Source of the DNA: VXNE01 sp965200505
GTDB taxonomy: Bacteria; Pseudomonadota; Gammaproteobacteria; Pseudomonadales; Azotimanducaceae
NCBI GenBank assembly: GCA_965200505.1
Contig: OZ241343.1
Coordinates: 2,976,001-3,040,000, forward strand
Direction: 5' to 3'
DNA: 64,000 bases
Below are positions 43,559-51,495 of the stretch, one piece after another. The translations under genes were made by a program, and so were the position numbers. How positions within the stretch are numbered: position 1 is the stretch's first letter; each line of letters begins with the position of its first letter. The notes below the pieces were generated by a model. That model was not told where the DNA came from and ran no database searches. It was given only the letters and a program-made list of their open reading frames with translations.

Positions 43559-45031
43559 TTGACTGAGCGCGTGGATCGCACCCCCATCTTGATCGGCGTC
43601 GCCCAAGTGGCGCAGCGCATCAGGGACCCGGAAGCGGCCCAAGAGCCGCTGCAATTGATGATCGAGGCGGTGCGGGCCGCGGCGGAAGACGCCGGTGCGC
43701 CTGCGCTCTTGACCCAGGCCAACGCCATTCGCGTCATTCGCGGCATGTGGCCTTATGAGAACCCTGCCGCGGCCATCGGCGAGGCCATCGGCAATCCAAA
43801 TGTCGAAACGGGCATCTCGTGTTGGGGCGGCAACTCCGTGCAAGCCGTGCTCACGGAAACGGCGCTGGAGATCGCCCGCGGCGAGCGCGACATCGTGGTC
43901 TTGGTGGGCGCCGAATGTGGCGCCACCCAGGCGCGGGCGCGGCGCCAAGGGGTGGAACTCTCGTGGAGCAAGGCGCCGGGGCAGCCGCACCGCGTGTTCG
44001 GCGAGGAACTCAAGATGCGGCACCGGGCGGAAGCACGGCGTGGGGTGTTGCAGCCCATCCACATCTATCCGATCTTCGAGAACGCCATCCGCCATGCGCG
44101 GGGCGAGACTCTCGACGCGCACCTGAAGCGAGTCTCCGAGCTGTGGGCCGGCTTCAGCGAAGTCGCCGCCGGCAATCCCCATGCGTGGCTCAAGGAGCGC
44201 AGGACCGCGGCGGAAATCCGCGAGCCGGGCCCCGCGAACCGACCGGTGTCCTTCCCTTACCCGAAGCTGATGAACTCCAACAGCAACGTCGATCAAGGCG
44301 CGGCCCTCATCCTTACATCGGCGGACACGGCGCGGCGCTTGGGGGTGAGCGAAGACAAATGGGTGTATCCGTGGGCGGCCACCGAAGGCCACGACACTTA
44401 CGTCGTGTCGCACCGCGACAACCTGCACTCGGCGCCGGGTTTACGCATCGCCGGCCGGCGCTGCCTCGAATTGGCCGGTGTTGACGTGGCGGACTTGGGC
44501 GCGGTGGACGTGTACAGCTGCTTCCCTTCGGCGGTGCAGGTGGCAGCCGCGGAACTCGGCCTCGACACAGACGCGCCGCTCACCGTGACGGGCGGCCTCA
44601 CGTTCGCTGGCGGCCCCCTCAACAACTACGTCATGCATGCCATCGCGCGGATGGCCGAGGTGTTGCGTGAGCAACCGGACAAACCGGGCTTCGTCACCAG
44701 CAACGGCGGTTTTCTCACCAAGCACGCCTTCGGCGTGTATGGCATGGCGCCACGGCCGGGCGGCTTCCGGGCAGCCACGCCGCAGGACGAGATCGATGCG
44801 ACGCCCAAGCGCGAATTGGCGGACACCTACGCGGGGCCGGTGCAGGTGGAGTCTTACACCGCGATCTTTGAGGATGGCGCCCCGGTGCAGGGGCTGTTCG
44901 CGTGTCTCACCCCAGACGGCCGGCGCACTTGGGGCAACACCACCGACCAAGACGCCTTGAACGCGATGGTCGCCGAGGAGTTCTGCGGCCGGGACGGCAC
45001 CCTCGACGCGCACGGCGCGGTCTCGTTCTGA
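43559..45031 (+). CDS. Thiolase-like protein (acetyl-CoA acetyltransferase / SCP-x-like family) without the usual nucleophile
   Basis: A 490-residue protein with the thiolase fold. The region that normally holds the nucleophilic cysteine reads ISCWGGNSVQAVL; aligned on the following Gln, Gly replaces the cysteine, and a cysteine lies two residues earlier (Cys88). A histidine is kept in TSNGGFLTKHAFGVYG, but the second catalytic cysteine (CxGxG) is missing. A C-terminal extension (VQVESYTAIFEDGAPVQG) looks like the small domain fused to this subfamily. The start is TTG 43559 or GTG 43571. It may act on CoA esters by a different route or be non-catalytic. Confidence 0.82.
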   Translation: MTERVDRTPILIGVAQVAQRIRDPEAAQEPLQLMIEAVRAAAEDAGAPALLTQANAIRVIRGMWPYENPAAAIGEAIGNPNVETGISCWGGNSVQAVLTETALEIARGERDIVVLVGAECGATQARARRQGVELSWSKAPGQPHRVFGEELKMRHRAEARRGVLQPIHIYPIFENAIRHARGETLDAHLKRVSELWAGFSEVAAGNPHAWLKERRTAAEIREPGPANRPVSFPYPKLMNSNSNVDQGAALILTSADTARRLGVSEDKWVYPWAATEGHDTYVVSHRDNLHSAPGLRIAGRRCLELAGVDVADLGAVDVYSCFPSAVQVAAAELGLDTDAPLTVTGGLTFAGGPLNNYVMHAIARMAEVLREQPDKPGFVTSNGGFLTKHAFGVYGMAPRPGGFRAATPQDEIDATPKRELADTYAGPVQVESYTAIFEDGAPVQGLFACLTPDGRRTWGNTTDQDALNAMVAEEFCGRDGTLDAHGAVSF

Positions 45032-45096
45032 GCGACGTCAACGGTGCCGGGTGGGTCGAGCGACGCCCCACCCCAAGCTGATCGCGGACGCCCGCC

Positions 45097-45504
45097 TTGG
45101 CCGACTTACCGGGTGCCCCGCTGCGCTACCGCCTGCTGGCGATGCTGTACGACGGCTTGGCGCTGCTCGGCATCTGGGCCAGCACCATCGTCTTGTTGGT
45201 GACGCTGCGCGGCGAAGTGGTGGCCGGCCTCGGCGTGCAGGCGCTCTTGGGGTTTGAGACGTACGCCTTCTTCATCTTCTTCTGGCTGCGGCGCGGGCAA
45301 ACCCTCGGCATGGTGGCTTGGAAACTGCGGTTCGCGTCCGCCACGGCCCGGGTGAGCGTGGCCCAAGCGCATTTGAGGTTGCTCGGCGGCGCCTTGAGCC
45401 TCGCCTGCTTGGGCTTGGGCCACGTCTGGATCCTGTTCGACCGGCAGCGCCGCGGCTGGCCCGATCTCTTGTCCGGCAGCCGGGTGACGCGCGACGGCCG
45501 ATGA
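45097..45504 (+). CDS. RDD-family membrane protein
   Basis: A 135-residue protein with the RDD domain: APLRYRLLAMLYDGLALLG at the start (arginine and aspartate of the family name), a second hydrophobic segment, GQTLGMVAWKLRF, and a last one before FDRQRRGWPDLLSGSRV. It is an inner-membrane protein of unknown function. The start is TTG 45097. It follows the thiolase-like gene on the same strand. Confidence 0.85.
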   Translation: MADLPGAPLRYRLLAMLYDGLALLGIWASTIVLLVTLRGEVVAGLGVQALLGFETYAFFIFFWLRRGQTLGMVAWKLRFASATARVSVAQAHLRLLGGALSLACLGLGHVWILFDRQRRGWPDLLSGSRVTRDGR

Positions 45505-45588
45505 GCCACGCGGTGGCCGCCAGCGCACCGCGTTTGCGTCAGCGCCGGCGATTCGTCAGAATGTGCGCCATTTTTTCGGGGACGCACC

Positions 45589-46179
45589 ATGTTGGCGACG
45601 TTGCGACAGTACGAGCGAGCGCCACGCATCCTGCGGCTGAACCTCGCCGGCCATCCGGTGGAGTGGGCGAGCTGGCAGGAAGCGGTGTGCCTCTATGCCC
45701 GGCAAATCGTCGTGTGGACCTTGGGCGAGCCGATCCTGCGCATCCGCGGCGGCCACTCGCGCCTCGATGGCGAGCAATCGCACTTGGACGTCCACAGCAT
45801 CATCGCTTGCCAAGGGCGGGTGGTGGATGCGGACAAGGGTGTGCCGCCGCTCACGAACAGCGCGCTGTTTGGGCGCGACCGCAACACCTGCCTGTACTGC
45901 GGCGGTGAGTTCCAAGACGCCGCGCTGACGCGGGACCATGTCGTGCCCAGCTCGCGCGGCGGGGCGGACCGCTGGGACAACTGCGTCGCCGCGTGCAAGC
46001 GCTGCAACCACCACAAGGGCGACCGGCTGCCCCACGAATGTGGCATGGAGCTGTTGGCGCTGCCGTACACGCCGAACTTCGCCGAATATCTGGCGCTCAT
46101 CAACAGCGGCCGGATCTTGGGCGACCAGATCGGCTTTCTGAAGAGCCGCTTCGGCAAGCAGAGCCGGCTCCTGCAATAG
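45589..46179 (+). CDS. HNH endonuclease family protein
   Basis: A 196-residue protein. The HNH/zinc-finger core spans residues 98-145: Cys101-x2-Cys104 (NTCLYCGG), Asp116-His117 (TRDHVVPSSRGG), Asn131 (DRWDNCVAACKRCN) and Cys136-x2-Cys139. This is the common stand-alone HNH type, similar to McrA-like and phage nucleases. The N-terminal 95 residues (LNLAGHPVEWASWQEAVCLYA) are the usual extension of this family. ATG 45589 follows GGGGA. It lies just before the NYN/NACHT cassette but keeps the high GC of the host genes. A GC-rich hairpin (CCTCGGT/ACCGAGG, 46202-46226) follows it. Confidence 0.87.
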   Translation: MLATLRQYERAPRILRLNLAGHPVEWASWQEAVCLYARQIVVWTLGEPILRIRGGHSRLDGEQSHLDVHSIIACQGRVVDADKGVPPLTNSALFGRDRNTCLYCGGEFQDAALTRDHVVPSSRGGADRWDNCVAACKRCNHHKGDRLPHECGMELLALPYTPNFAEYLALINSGRILGDQIGFLKSRFGKQSRLLQ

Positions 46180-46325
46180 GCGGCGACTGGCGGCTGGCCG
46201 CCCTCGGTGCCCGCCATCGACCGAGGTGCTGTGGGAATGGTCAGCTACGTCCCGCCATCGGGTAGCATGAGGGACGTGCTGTAAGAGGTCGAATGACGCT
46301 GCTGTAGCCGCGCTCCGGTAAGGGT

Positions 46326-46991
46326 GTGAACGGGATGCTTGGAACGAAATCGAGCGGTGCAGAAGGTGCGGCACCAGTCGCCGTTACAGCATTCGTAGAC
46401 TGGCGTGCGCAGGCGCACAACGCCGGAGTTTCTCGCGCCAACGACGCAGAAGCGGCGCAGCGTACGCTCACTCATACGACGCGGATGGTCGGTCGGGCAT
46501 TGACGCAGCAGCATCTGCGGTTTCGGGTTTCGTTCCGTCTCTATCACGGCTGGCATAGAGGCTGGCAACCCACCGAAGGCCTTAGAGCGACCGTGCGCGC
46601 GGTCGGTGCCGCCAACTTTGCCGCGTTGTCCGGTGAGCACATAGAGTTCTCGCCCACCGTTCAGTACGGCCACACGCTTCTCGCGGCTCTCCCCGAGCGG
46701 CTGCACTCCGGTCCGTCCCTTCACTTGCCGAACACATTGCGTGACCAAGGCAGAGGGCAACCGCCGACTGAGAAGATGGTGGACACGGCTCTTGCAGCCG
46801 ATCTGCTCGCTTGGGCCCGTTTGTTCCCTTCCGAGTGGGCACTGGTGCTTGCTGAGGACGACGACGTCGTGCCACCGCTCTTCACGGCGGAAGCATGGGT
46901 CAAGCCGCATGGCGGCCGGACGCTGTTGGTGCGCCGGCGGCCGGCTGGCCAATTCCTGAGACTCGGTGGGTTGCTTAGGGGGATGGCATGA
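46326..46991 (+). CDS. NYN/PIN-like putative ribonuclease of a two-gene NTPase cassette
   Basis: A 221-residue protein. The acidic layout fits NYN (LabA-like) domains of the PIN superfamily: Asp25 in VTAFVDWRAQAHNAG, then EKMVDTALAADLL with Glu149 and Asp153, then WALVLAEDDDVVPPLF with Asp178-180, where LabA-type proteins have SGDSDF.P. A basic last strand (GRTLLVRRRP) follows. NYN domains are metal-dependent RNases. GTG 46326 and ATG 46335 are both possible starts. The stop overlaps the NTPase start (ATGA). Base composition is lower in GC than the flanks. I infer an effector nuclease controlled by the partner; the domain call is by motif only. Confidence 0.62.
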   Translation: MNGMLGTKSSGAEGAAPVAVTAFVDWRAQAHNAGVSRANDAEAAQRTLTHTTRMVGRALTQQHLRFRVSFRLYHGWHRGWQPTEGLRATVRAVGAANFAALSGEHIEFSPTVQYGHTLLAALPERLHSGPSLHLPNTLRDQGRGQPPTEKMVDTALAADLLAWARLFPSEWALVLAEDDDVVPPLFTAEAWVKPHGGRTLLVRRRPAGQFLRLGGLLRGMA

Positions 46992-49222
46992 GTAGCGCCT
47001 GCTCGAGAGTCCTAGACGAAATGATGGTGTTTGCGGACCTCGGCACCGACGGTGCCCAAGGCCAGCAGACTGCCGAGGGCTTCGTAGTTAGATTGGTGCG
47101 CAACGGCGACGAGCTGGAGCTCGTTTTCGCCGGTGGCGGCACCGGCAAGATCATCGAACGATGCCGCGACAAACTGAGGACGCACACTTCCTACAGCGCT
47201 TTGCTTGCCTCCGAACGGTTTGGCGATCTGCGTTCTTGGGCAGCGACCCAAACTAGGCTGCTCCGCGAAACGATGGCCGAGATAGAACCGCGGATTCGCG
47301 TGGAAGGCGTAGTGGTTGGCCGCGACGAAAGGCTGGCCGCCGATGGCCTTGATGACTTTCTGTGGGAGACCGATCTCGATGAGGACGCCGTTCAAGTCAT
47401 GCTGATCGACGGACCGGCCGGTATCGGCAAGACGAAGTTCATCGAGTCCATGGCGTTGGCGCGTGCGACGGCCTATGTGCATCGCAGACATCCCTTGGTT
47501 CTGCATGTGCAGAGCCGTGGGCGCGTCCTGTCCTATCTCCAAGATCTAATGGCCTTCAGCCTGCAGAGCTTGCGCTTGTCCGTGACTTTCGACCAAGTGC
47601 CCATACTGGTGCGCCACGGCTTGGTTACCTTGGCCATTGACGGTTTCGACGAGCTTGGCGACCCGAACGGCTATGGACTCGCTTGGGGCCAGCTCAACGA
47701 AACGGTCAACGAAATCAGGGGGGCTGGCACCCTAATTCTCGCAGGTCGCGAGACGTTCTTTGGAGTTGACCGACTCAAGTCCGCTCTGCACGAGGTGCGG
47801 GAACGAGACGTAGTTCACGGCCTCACGTTGCAGCCGCCCTCGCCGGCAACGGCGAAGGAGTGGCTTTGTGGAAAGGGCTGGAAAGAAGCCGACGTGGAGA
47901 AAACCAGCGAGCTGCTGGACGAGGACTCCTACGCACTCCGGCCGTTCTTTCTGGCAAGGCTTGCCGAACCCGAGATCGCGGGAGCCATACGCGACTCCGC
48001 CGGTACGGGTTTGCTCTCGATTCTGATCGATCTGATGGTGGAAAGGGAGAGCCGCAAGTTCGGCGACGCCGTGGATCGCGTTTTGAGTGCCGAAGAGCGT
48101 CGCCAATACGCCTATAGCCTTTTGCGCGAGGCTGCACAGTACATGGCCGAAGATGAGTCGGACATCATCAGCGAGACAGCATTGACGTGGCTAGTGGATA
48201 TGGCGCTGCCGAGGGAAGTGGATCCCGACGTCGTCGGCCTGCTGAAGAATCGAGCCGGAGTTATGGCGTTTCTCACTAACGATGCCTTGCCCGGTTACAG
48301 GCGCTTTGCGCACTCGCAGCTGCTCAACTATTTCCTAAGCGCTGCCGTCGTTGAGTCTGCCGGAAACAACGAGGTGCCAAAGTTCGTGCGGCGCAACATC
48401 TTCAGCGCCGACTTCCTTGCGGTGTTCGTGGAAGTAATCCGCCATGTCGCAGAAGTAGAACCGGGATATGTGGAGAGATTTTTTGAGACGGCGCAGAACT
48501 GGATGCGCAATTACCGCTCGATCGACCGGGGCGGACGCAATCTCGGCGCGTGGACAATTGCCGCCTTTCCAACCATGGGAGACATTGCGGGTGCTCATCG
48601 GGAATTCCGCTTGGGCCCGATGGAAGTGGACGAGACCATGATTCGTGGTACCCCGCCACGTGCAGTGCTCAGGAACGTGTTCGTAGGCCAGATTGACATT
48701 CGTGGTGCGGATCTGCGGGATCTGGTATTCGAGGAGTGCGTTCTAGGCACGGCCATCGTGGATGCGGCCACTCGCGTTCCGCCAACGTTTCCTGTTCCCG
48801 ATAGGGTTCGAAAGCAGGTGTACGCGGGACGTGGTCCGAACGAGGACATTTGGGCACCGGATCAAATCAAGGAGTGGTTGATCGCTTGCGGCGATGACCA
48901 ACCGAACCAGCGCGATCGGGTGCGAAACGATCGACATGCCGGAATGCTGCGGGTGCTTGGCCGGGCTTGCAGGAGCCAATCGTTCTGGATCCCGGAGAGC
49001 AGTGAGACAGATGTTGACAAATTCGTCAACGATCCCTTGTGGCCGGAAGTGCTGAATCTGTTGAACGAACACGGTGCCATACGGGAAGAGAAGAAAGGCG
49101 TAAGCGGTCGGAAGACGCGGTTCGTTCACATCAAGCAGCCGCTACGCATACTCGCGAACGGTCCGGATGATGAGGAAGTAGGGCGATTCTACGACGCTTT
49201 GGCAGCCGCGGCAGAGCGGTAA
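46988..49222 (+). CDS. NACHT/STAND-type NTPase
   Basis: A 744-residue protein. The N-terminal 100 residues are unassigned. The NTPase has Walker A GPAGIGKTK (residues 142-150), Walker B LAIDGFDEL (215-223) with the double acidic form typical of NACHT proteins, and an arginine in LAGRE (254). A helical region follows (HSQLLNYFLSAAVVES), then a short pentapeptide-like run (DIRGADLRDLVFEECVL, near residue 570) and a C-terminal part that may hold a winged helix. It is translationally coupled to the NYN-like gene and clearly lower in GC than its neighbours. Proteins of this class act as switches that release an effector when they sense an invader, so the pair is a candidate defence module. Confidence 0.78.
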   Translation: MSSACSRVLDEMMVFADLGTDGAQGQQTAEGFVVRLVRNGDELELVFAGGGTGKIIERCRDKLRTHTSYSALLASERFGDLRSWAATQTRLLRETMAEIEPRIRVEGVVVGRDERLAADGLDDFLWETDLDEDAVQVMLIDGPAGIGKTKFIESMALARATAYVHRRHPLVLHVQSRGRVLSYLQDLMAFSLQSLRLSVTFDQVPILVRHGLVTLAIDGFDELGDPNGYGLAWGQLNETVNEIRGAGTLILAGRETFFGVDRLKSALHEVRERDVVHGLTLQPPSPATAKEWLCGKGWKEADVEKTSELLDEDSYALRPFFLARLAEPEIAGAIRDSAGTGLLSILIDLMVERESRKFGDAVDRVLSAEERRQYAYSLLREAAQYMAEDESDIISETALTWLVDMALPREVDPDVVGLLKNRAGVMAFLTNDALPGYRRFAHSQLLNYFLSAAVVESAGNNEVPKFVRRNIFSADFLAVFVEVIRHVAEVEPGYVERFFETAQNWMRNYRSIDRGGRNLGAWTIAAFPTMGDIAGAHREFRLGPMEVDETMIRGTPPRAVLRNVFVGQIDIRGADLRDLVFEECVLGTAIVDAATRVPPTFPVPDRVRKQVYAGRGPNEDIWAPDQIKEWLIACGDDQPNQRDRVRNDRHAGMLRVLGRACRSQSFWIPESSETDVDKFVNDPLWPEVLNLLNEHGAIREEKKGVSGRKTRFVHIKQPLRILANGPDDEEVGRFYDALAAAAER

Positions 49223-49320
49223 CGAGACCCGCTGGCATCCGCCTAAATCTCGAGGACGCCCCCTTGCCCGTCGTTCTTGACTGCGTTCTACATTTGCTCT
49301 CGTGTGCAGTGGACTTGATG

Positions 49321-49339
49321 CGCCAGTCGTTCACTGGCG
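49321..49339. terminator. Possible hairpin terminator between convergent genes
   Basis: A 7-bp stem (CGCCAGT/ACTGGCG) with a 5-base loop lies between the ends of the NACHT gene and the BtuB-like gene. No run of T follows on either strand, so termination is uncertain. Confidence 0.3.
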
Positions 49340-49345
49340 ACATCA

Positions 49346-51169
49346 TCACAGTTCGAAACTTGCACCCGCCAACGCTTGCAAGCCGGGGCTCCGGTAGCCG
49401 AACACGTCCTCGTAGGCCACGTCGAAGGCGTTCTCCAACCCCAGCCATGCGCTCGCCCGCGGCGACAGGGCCACGCTCAGGTGCATCCGCGCCAAGGTGT
49501 ATCGGCCCAGCTCGCGGCGGATGGCTGGGAAGGACGAGAAGTCATCGTCTTCCCGCTCCCCGATGATGGCGACGGACGCGCCGAAGCGCAGCGCCGTGGT
49601 GAGCTGGGCCGCCGCGTCCAAGCGGCCTTGGTGGCGCGGCCGGCGCACCTCGGCGGCACCGGCCTCGGTCGCCTTCAGGAAGGTGTAGTGGGCGTCGAGC
49701 GCCCAGCCGCGGAACTCGCCCCGCCAGCTCGCCTCCAAGCCGTGGCGACGGCTCTGGTCACGGCGGTTGCGCGCCGTGAAGCCGGCCAACGCCGGCTCGA
49801 ACACGAAACCGGCGATTTCGTCATTGAGTTCGCTGCCAAAGAGCGCGAGGGAGAAGCGTTCCGTGGCGTAGCCCAGCTCGACCTCCCGAGATGTCTCCGG
49901 GCGCAGTCTGGGGTTGCCGATGAAGGCGTCGGAAAAGTAGCCGAAGCGCTCGACGAACGAAGGGTTCTTCACGCCGGTGCCCACATTGGCGAAGAGCCGC
50001 CCGTGCCGCCGCTGCCACGCCACGCCGGCGCGCCATGCGTGGGCGTCGCCAAAGGCGTCGTTGGCATCGAACCGGGCCGCGAGCGAGGCCATGGCGTCGC
50101 CGGCGCGGAACTGATACTCCAATGCCGCGCTGTCTGTGACCATGCGCCGCCGTTGGTTTGGGTCGCCGAACGGCGTCGCCGGGGCTTGTTGGCGAAAGCG
50201 CTCGCGTTCCCGCTCCAGCGTGAAAGCCACGCGGTGGGCTTCGCTAAGCGCGAACTCGTTAGCGAACGAGAGCGTTTGGCGTTCGCCGAGGACGGCGCCC
50301 ACGGCCGCGCCGGCGGCTGACGTGGCGTCGTGGGAGCGTGCGCTCGTGACGGCAAGGGTGGGTTGCCAACGGCGGGTGTCATCGCGCCGTGCTTGGAGCT
50401 TGAGGTAGCGCCGCCGCCCGTGTCCTTCGTTGTCTCCATCGGCCGGCAGATAGCTGGGGAACGGCGTGGGGTCGTACTCGGATTGGGCGTCCACGGCCCG
50501 GACGACGGCGCTCAAAGTGAAAGCGCCCGCCTGTCGCGCCGCGTTCAAGTGCAACGTGGCGTTGCGGTAGCCATCTTCCTCGTCCCCGCGCCGGGCGATG
50601 TTGGTGCCGCCAGTGCCGAAGTGGCTGGCCAGCGCGGCGACATGGCCTTGGGGGCCGACGCGGGCGACGTGGACGGTGGCCGCGTTGGTGGCGTGGCTGC
50701 CGCCGACCAAGTCGAGCCGTGTCGTGTCGCCGGTGGGTGTGGTGTCGATGTACAGCAGCCCGGCCAGCGCGTCGCTCCCCCACACCGCGCTCTGCGGGCC
50801 ATTGACGAGTTCCACCCGCGCCGCCCCCGCCAAGCTCAAGTGCGCGAAATCGACCTCGCTGCCGGTGGCGGGGTTGTTCAGCTCGATGCCGTCCAACATC
50901 ACGAGGAGATGATTCGCCTCGGCGCCGCGCACCCGCGCCTGGGTGAGGCCACCGACGTTGCCTGAGCGCGCCAGTGCCAAGCCGGGCAAGCCGCGCAGCG
51001 CATCCTCGGCGCGGCCGGCGCGTTGCGCCTCCAGGTCCTCCTCCGTGAGCACCACGGCGTTTTGGTCGGCGCCGCCGAGGCGGCTGGCATGGACGACGAC
51101 CGTTTCCAATTCGGCGCCGGCGGCGGACAGGCACACCGCGGCCGCGCACAACGCGGGCAGGCAACGCAT
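49346..51169 (-). CDS. btuB: BtuB-like TonB-dependent cobalamin receptor
   Basis: A 607-residue receptor of BtuB size. After a signal peptide (CLPALCAAAVCLSAAGAE), LETVVVHASRL is the TonB-box region and the plug has LTEEDLEAQRAG, LLVMLDGIELNNP and RVELVNGPQSAVWGSDALAG. A barrel follows, with the C-terminal strand LQALAGASFEL. Specificity for vitamin B12 or a related corrinoid is supported by the cobalamin riboswitch directly upstream rather than by sequence alone. It converges with the NACHT gene. Confidence 0.88.
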   Translation of the reverse strand: MRCLPALCAAAVCLSAAGAELETVVVHASRLGGADQNAVVLTEEDLEAQRAGRAEDALRGLPGLALARSGNVGGLTQARVRGAEANHLLVMLDGIELNNPATGSEVDFAHLSLAGAARVELVNGPQSAVWGSDALAGLLYIDTTPTGDTTRLDLVGGSHATNAATVHVARVGPQGHVAALASHFGTGGTNIARRGDEEDGYRNATLHLNAARQAGAFTLSAVVRAVDAQSEYDPTPFPSYLPADGDNEGHGRRRYLKLQARRDDTRRWQPTLAVTSARSHDATSAAGAAVGAVLGERQTLSFANEFALSEAHRVAFTLERERERFRQQAPATPFGDPNQRRRMVTDSAALEYQFRAGDAMASLAARFDANDAFGDAHAWRAGVAWQRRHGRLFANVGTGVKNPSFVERFGYFSDAFIGNPRLRPETSREVELGYATERFSLALFGSELNDEIAGFVFEPALAGFTARNRRDQSRRHGLEASWRGEFRGWALDAHYTFLKATEAGAAEVRRPRHQGRLDAAAQLTTALRFGASVAIIGEREDDDFSSFPAIRRELGRYTLARMHLSVALSPRASAWLGLENAFDVAYEDVFGYRSPGLQALAGASFEL

Positions 51170-51219
51170 GGCAGATGCATCCTCAAAGAACCGTCAGCCC
51201 CCGGACGGCGTGTTGAAGG

Positions 51220-51425
51220 GGCGCAGCGGGTCGGTCTCCGGGCTTAGCAGGCGATTCACGCGCTTGCGCCTTCCCGTCGCGGCGGCGACAGTGGCGTGAG
51301 GCAAGCGCGCGCTCGTGCCCTAACGCTCTAGGGCGGCGAGGCCTGACATTACCGTTGCGGGCTCAGCGCCGGATTCCCACCGGCTTCCCACGCCGGCCGC
51401 GACATGGCGGCCGGCACCCGATGCA
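51220..51425 (-). ncRNA. Cobalamin riboswitch
   Basis: On the minus strand the leader of the BtuB-like gene contains, in order, GGTGCC, GGGAAGCCGGTGGGAATCCG, GAGCCCGCAACGGTAA and, near the 3' end, AAGCCCGGAGACCGACC. These are the conserved blocks of the B12-sensing aptamer, the last corresponding to the B12 box. It should lower receptor expression when adenosylcobalamin is plentiful. Downstream, a CCGTC/GACGG hairpin close to the GAGGA before the start may be the expression platform. The rest of the 326-base gap, about 70 bases on the far side, holds nothing I recognise. Confidence 0.93.
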
Positions 51426-51495
51426 AGTTATGCGTGGGCAAGGATACCTTGCCGTCGCGGGACGTGGGCTGTTGGCGGGCGTTGGCCGCCCGGCG

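Noticed and set aside
47130..47162. GGGTGK near residue 50 of the NACHT protein as a second P-loop.
   Set aside because: It lacks the strand and the Ser/Thr that follow in a Walker A; the real one, GPAGIGKTK, lies at residues 142-150.
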